Positions 61,084 through 64,000 of a stretch of DNA of 64,000 nucleotides are shown here, in pieces (the first letter of the stretch is position 1; each line of letters starts with the position of its first letter). The DNA comes from Tubulanus polymorphus (Eukaryota; Nemertea; Palaeonemertea; Tubulaniformes; Tubulanidae), in assembly GCF_964204645.1 (NCBI RefSeq), contig NC_134029.1:7396001-7460000 (forward strand), given 5' to 3'. Under the pieces are notes generated by a model. That model worked only from the letters and a program-made list of their open reading frames with translations, ran no database searches and was not told the origin of the DNA. A program made the translations under genes and the position numbers.

Positions 61084-61290
61084 ATTTGCACTGGAGACAT
61101 TGGAATGGTTTATTTTTTTATTTCCAGGGCCTCGGCTTGACAATCACTTAATGATTTCCGAGGTCCTGATGATTGTCATGCATTATACGTATAAATTTTG
61201 TAACAACTATGTATTTATATTTGTACCATGATTATCATCAAATAAATCAAATCAAATCAAATCAAATTTGCACTGGAGACATGGGAAAGG
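61084..61290 (+). mobile_element. Retroelement 3' fragment with 25-bp target-site duplication
   Basis: ATTTGCACTGGAGACATTGG plus AATGG at 61084-61108 is repeated with two mismatches at 61266-61290. The 157 bp between them ends in an (AAATC)n tail (about 61240-61265). A short body, simple-repeat tail and long target duplication are the signature of target-primed reverse transcription, i.e. a 5'-truncated LINE or a SINE. No reverse-transcriptase coding remains. Confidence 0.8.
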
Positions 61291-62337
61291 TTTTCAAATC
61301 AAGAAATCTAATTACCGTTTTCGACTTGAATATGGAACTAGCCCCCTAGAACACACGTTTTTCGCCATGAAAAACTTTCAAACAAGGTCGCATGCCGTAA
61401 ATAGTCGATTTCAGAAACATCAACGTTGATTAGGAACACTGGGGGAAATTGTCCATTCTCTGAAGGCCTATATCATCCACAGTGGAACGGTGGTATACCC
61501 TTTCGATTCTGATAATTGAAAATAAACTCTTCAACTTTTAAATTGCTTATTCCATGGAACAGATATCAAGCCGGGGTACGCGTTCATCTCACCACTTCTC
61601 CCAGTCCCTCGAGCGAAACATTTACTTCTTTCCTTTATCTCCAATACACCTCTCTCCGTCTGTAATTCCGAACGAAAACGATCAATTTGCTTTAATTACT
61701 TTATACACGTTGCCCGTGAAATTGATTTTTACGCCGAACGAATTAACGTCGAAACGACGTAGACGATTTGATAAAAACGACAAATGTACAATTAATTCGC
61801 GACCGAAACGCAAATAATGAACAATCATCTGAAATCAGTCGCATCAAATTCACACCGAGGCTCTTTCATAGTCGATTCGCGAAGAATAGATAACAGAGGA
61901 GACTTTGACGTCATTATTTCGCCATGTATCTGCCGAAATCTTGTAACCTGTCAGTCGTCGGTGTCAGCAGTTGACGACACCGCGTGACAAATAACGCGCG
62001 TCTGCAATCGATTAAAATCGTTACAGCCGCCGCGTCAAATGACGCACAATGGCTGACAAATGACTGACCAATGGCGGAAATTCAATTAGTACCGGAGATT
62101 TGAGCGAGTTAACTCTCAGTGCAGAGGCCGTTGTTAACTTCATTCGCCTGACAAACTGATTCTGATTCGTTCAGTAAATGATGCAGGTGCCGGTTAAACT
62201 CTCTTCTTCGTGCTCTGCGAATAGAAAAAGTTCACTTGCCAAAACTTTAGAAGTAATCGGATTGGCGTTGATCAAAATATGTCACTATCTAGTGCTGTAT
62301 ATGAGTATGGAGACTTTTATCGCACAAAAAGCGCTGT

Positions 62338-62745
62338 TTAATCGTACTCCATCTTAGAAAGGAAGCTTTTCGTTAAAACGAACCCCTCCCCCACCCAATA
62401 AACGTTGAGCAATGTATACAACATTGCTAACGATTCGAACGTCCAACTGCCTTCGGGCAACTTTCGGATTTGGACTAGGACGGCGATGGTCAACAAAGAT
62501 GATATGACCAAAGCGACGAGAAATGGCACTGAGCCAGGGACGACTTTATAGAAGTATCTACCTTTGAAAATTCTTTTACGAACCACACGTGGAGATAAGT
62601 ACATTAGTCTGTCGGGTGTGTAGGGGGAATAAATAGAAACACTCGCTCTCAACTCGAGTGTCTCAAAGCGATGTGTTTTTTTCTCGTCAATTCCACGCGG
62701 GATTTCATCACCGAGAGACTTAGCGGCATTGCCTGCAATCTCCAT
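62338..62745 (-). CDS. Hypothetical small membrane protein (possible gene)
   Basis: A 135-residue ORF with no family I recognise. Residues 1-70 are hydrophilic with a basic cluster (RVVRKRIFKGR, 53-63). A strong hydrophobic segment follows at about 71-93 (SVPFLVALVISSLLTIAVLV) and a weaker one at about 105-125, suggesting one or two membrane passes. It is the longest ORF in an otherwise gene-poor 12 kb. It could be a lineage-specific single-exon gene, one exon of a larger gene, or chance. No polyadenylation signal or splice site fixes its limits. Confidence 0.35.
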   Translation of the reverse strand: MEIAGNAAKSLGDEIPRGIDEKKTHRFETLELRASVSIYSPYTPDRLMYLSPRVVRKRIFKGRYFYKVVPGSVPFLVALVISSLLTIAVLVQIRKLPEGSWTFESLAMLYTLLNVYWVGEGFVLTKSFLSKMEYD

Positions 62746-64000
62746 CGCAAATCACATCAAATTGCGAGGATCTAACGCATCAGAGAAGAGTCGCCGGCTA
62801 ATTCAATCAAACATATCCATATGAATTACCTCCGTAATTGGTTTAAGCGCCAAATCAGAGGAAATGGCATAATTGAGAACGAATTTGCCATCCAGCCACT
62901 TTTAATTTCATTGCCAGCGTAACTTACATTCGATCGACAACTTGTGAGTAGGATTCCCTGCATCCGAAACCTGATCACGTGTCACAAGTTAATGTTCACC
63001 GGCCTCTGGACTGGCTGGCGAAATTTACTTCAATCTTTTATGATGTCAACCTTTCGTGAATCAAACAACTGAATTCAATTTGTATTACCCCGATGTCGCG
63101 GATACTTTAATAGAGACGCCGGTCCTAAGCCGTTCTCGACTGCCGACATCATCCGGGGATTTACTTTGCCGTTTGGTCGTGAAACGGTTGAATTTTATTA
63201 GTTTGATGGCTAGCGTTATCCTGAGGCGCTGCACAGTTCATTTCGTCGGAATAGCAATCAGTAGACTGCGAACCGACAAATCGACACTTCTTGGCTTTTA
63301 TCATTTGCATTTAGAGCCAGGAGATTTAGCGGCTAATGTTGTTTCCTGTTACGCTGGGGCGGTTTATGTCCGATGAAATGAACGTTAACTTTCATGTGTT
63401 ACTTTCACGATAGAAATGGGTCTACATTAAGCATAAGCTTTTGATTTTTGTCACCCTACTGTGCACCGACAAATCGACTATCCCTCGCGGGCTTTCGAAT
63501 CTGGTGGTGGATGAGAAGACTGGCAGCGAACAGACAGCAATTTTTGAAAAAACAATTTTTGATGATGCCTTAAGCCCATCAACTTAAGGTTGAAAACTTG
63601 AGAAGGAAACTTTTGTCAAGGCAATCTTCTATTGGCGTAATTATGTATGAAGACCATAAACTTTGAGTTGAAAACTTTTTTGTCTCCTGGCCATAGTCAG
63701 TTGGCATAAGTTTTCAACCTCATATCAGAATTAATTTTTTGAACAGGAGTTAAAGCAAATTCGTCTGACATCGGTCGATCATTTATCATATTTTCCGATT
63801 TCATCTACACGTAATAAAATGAATAATGGATAATGTGAAGTGATGGGGTTTTAATGAATTGCACTATGCTTTTCAGCGTTTCATCTCGTAACTGCTGATC
63901 GCATTTGGTCGACACTGATTTGATCAACTCGCGCGGCGCCGCAGGGATCGATTTAGCATCAATAATCAAATCTGTCCGGTAATCAGTTTGCTAGGTCCCG
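62746..64000. other. Intergenic to window end
   Basis: No recognisable gene. A perfect 13-bp inverted pair, AGGTTGAAAACTT at 63588-63600 and AAGTTTTCAACCT at 63708-63720, may be a small foldback. A 106-residue ORF at 63056-63376 has no domain or supporting context. Confidence 0.4.

Larger units (their letters stand above)
52161..62337. other. 10-kb gene-poor region downstream (plus-strand sense) of the NUDCD2 start
   Basis: No gene was recognised. The region contains the presumed NUDCD2 promoter, dispersed-repeat copies (52250-52520 and 57961-58276), a foldback element (52636-52757), a degraded inverted-end element (58831-59124), an LTR-like patch around 60030-60240, a retroelement insertion with target duplication (61084-61290), and GA/CT and AAT microsatellites near 56275, 57455 and 56020. 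Confidence 0.5.

Noticed and set aside
63056-63376. 106-residue ORF near the window end
   Set aside because: No domain, no codon bias and no splice-compatible neighbours; likely chance.

Overview
This window comes from an animal nuclear genome. It is AT-rich and its genes have many short GT-AG introns. The proteins are clear orthologues of bilaterian housekeeping and signalling genes, and the non-coding DNA carries many short inverted-repeat elements and retroelement scraps. Exon structure, metazoan-type protein families and the absence of vertebrate repeats suggest an invertebrate, possibly a spiralian (mollusc/annelid/brachiopod grade). No species assignment is possible from the sequence alone.

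Layout. (1) 1408-10188, minus strand: importin-11 (IPO11), reconstructed here as 24 coding exons and 971 codons; one intron is a textbook U12-type AT-AC intron. (2) 11564-13171, minus: D-2-hydroxyglutarate dehydrogenase (D2HGDH), intronless. (3) 14416-15738, plus: an F-box protein of the FBXO39/FBXO33 type in one coding exon, head-to-head with D2HGDH. (4) 19615-25861, plus: an eight-exon, 417-residue protein with repeated T-T-Y-x-x-(D/E/Q)-(Y/F) motifs, probably an axonemal or microtubule-associated protein. (5) 25862-36938: about 11 kb with no recognisable gene. (6) 36939-49292, plus: an ARHGAP6-type RhoGAP, 12 coding exons and 1179 residues, with an intact arginine finger, a C-terminal PDZ ligand and one GC-AG intron. 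(7) 51050-52160, minus: NUDCD2 (four exons, 154 residues), convergent with ARHGAP6. (8) 52161-64000: gene-poor, with repeats, a LINE/SINE-type insertion flanked by a 25-bp target duplication, and one possible two-TM ORF at 62338-62745.

The genes do not form a functional cluster. They are independent loci for nuclear import, mitochondrial metabolite repair, ubiquitin-ligase substrate selection, a probable ciliary structural protein, Rho signalling and dynein/Hsp90 co-chaperoning. I found no operon, CRISPR array, rRNA or convincing tRNA gene. The most notable observations are the U12 intron, the GC-AG intron whose use is forced by reading frame, the intronless D2HGDH, 3' splice sites abutting the start codons of three genes, and several distinct families of small mobile elements, one of them 8 bp after the ARHGAP6 stop codon. 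I found no convincing previously undescribed system.
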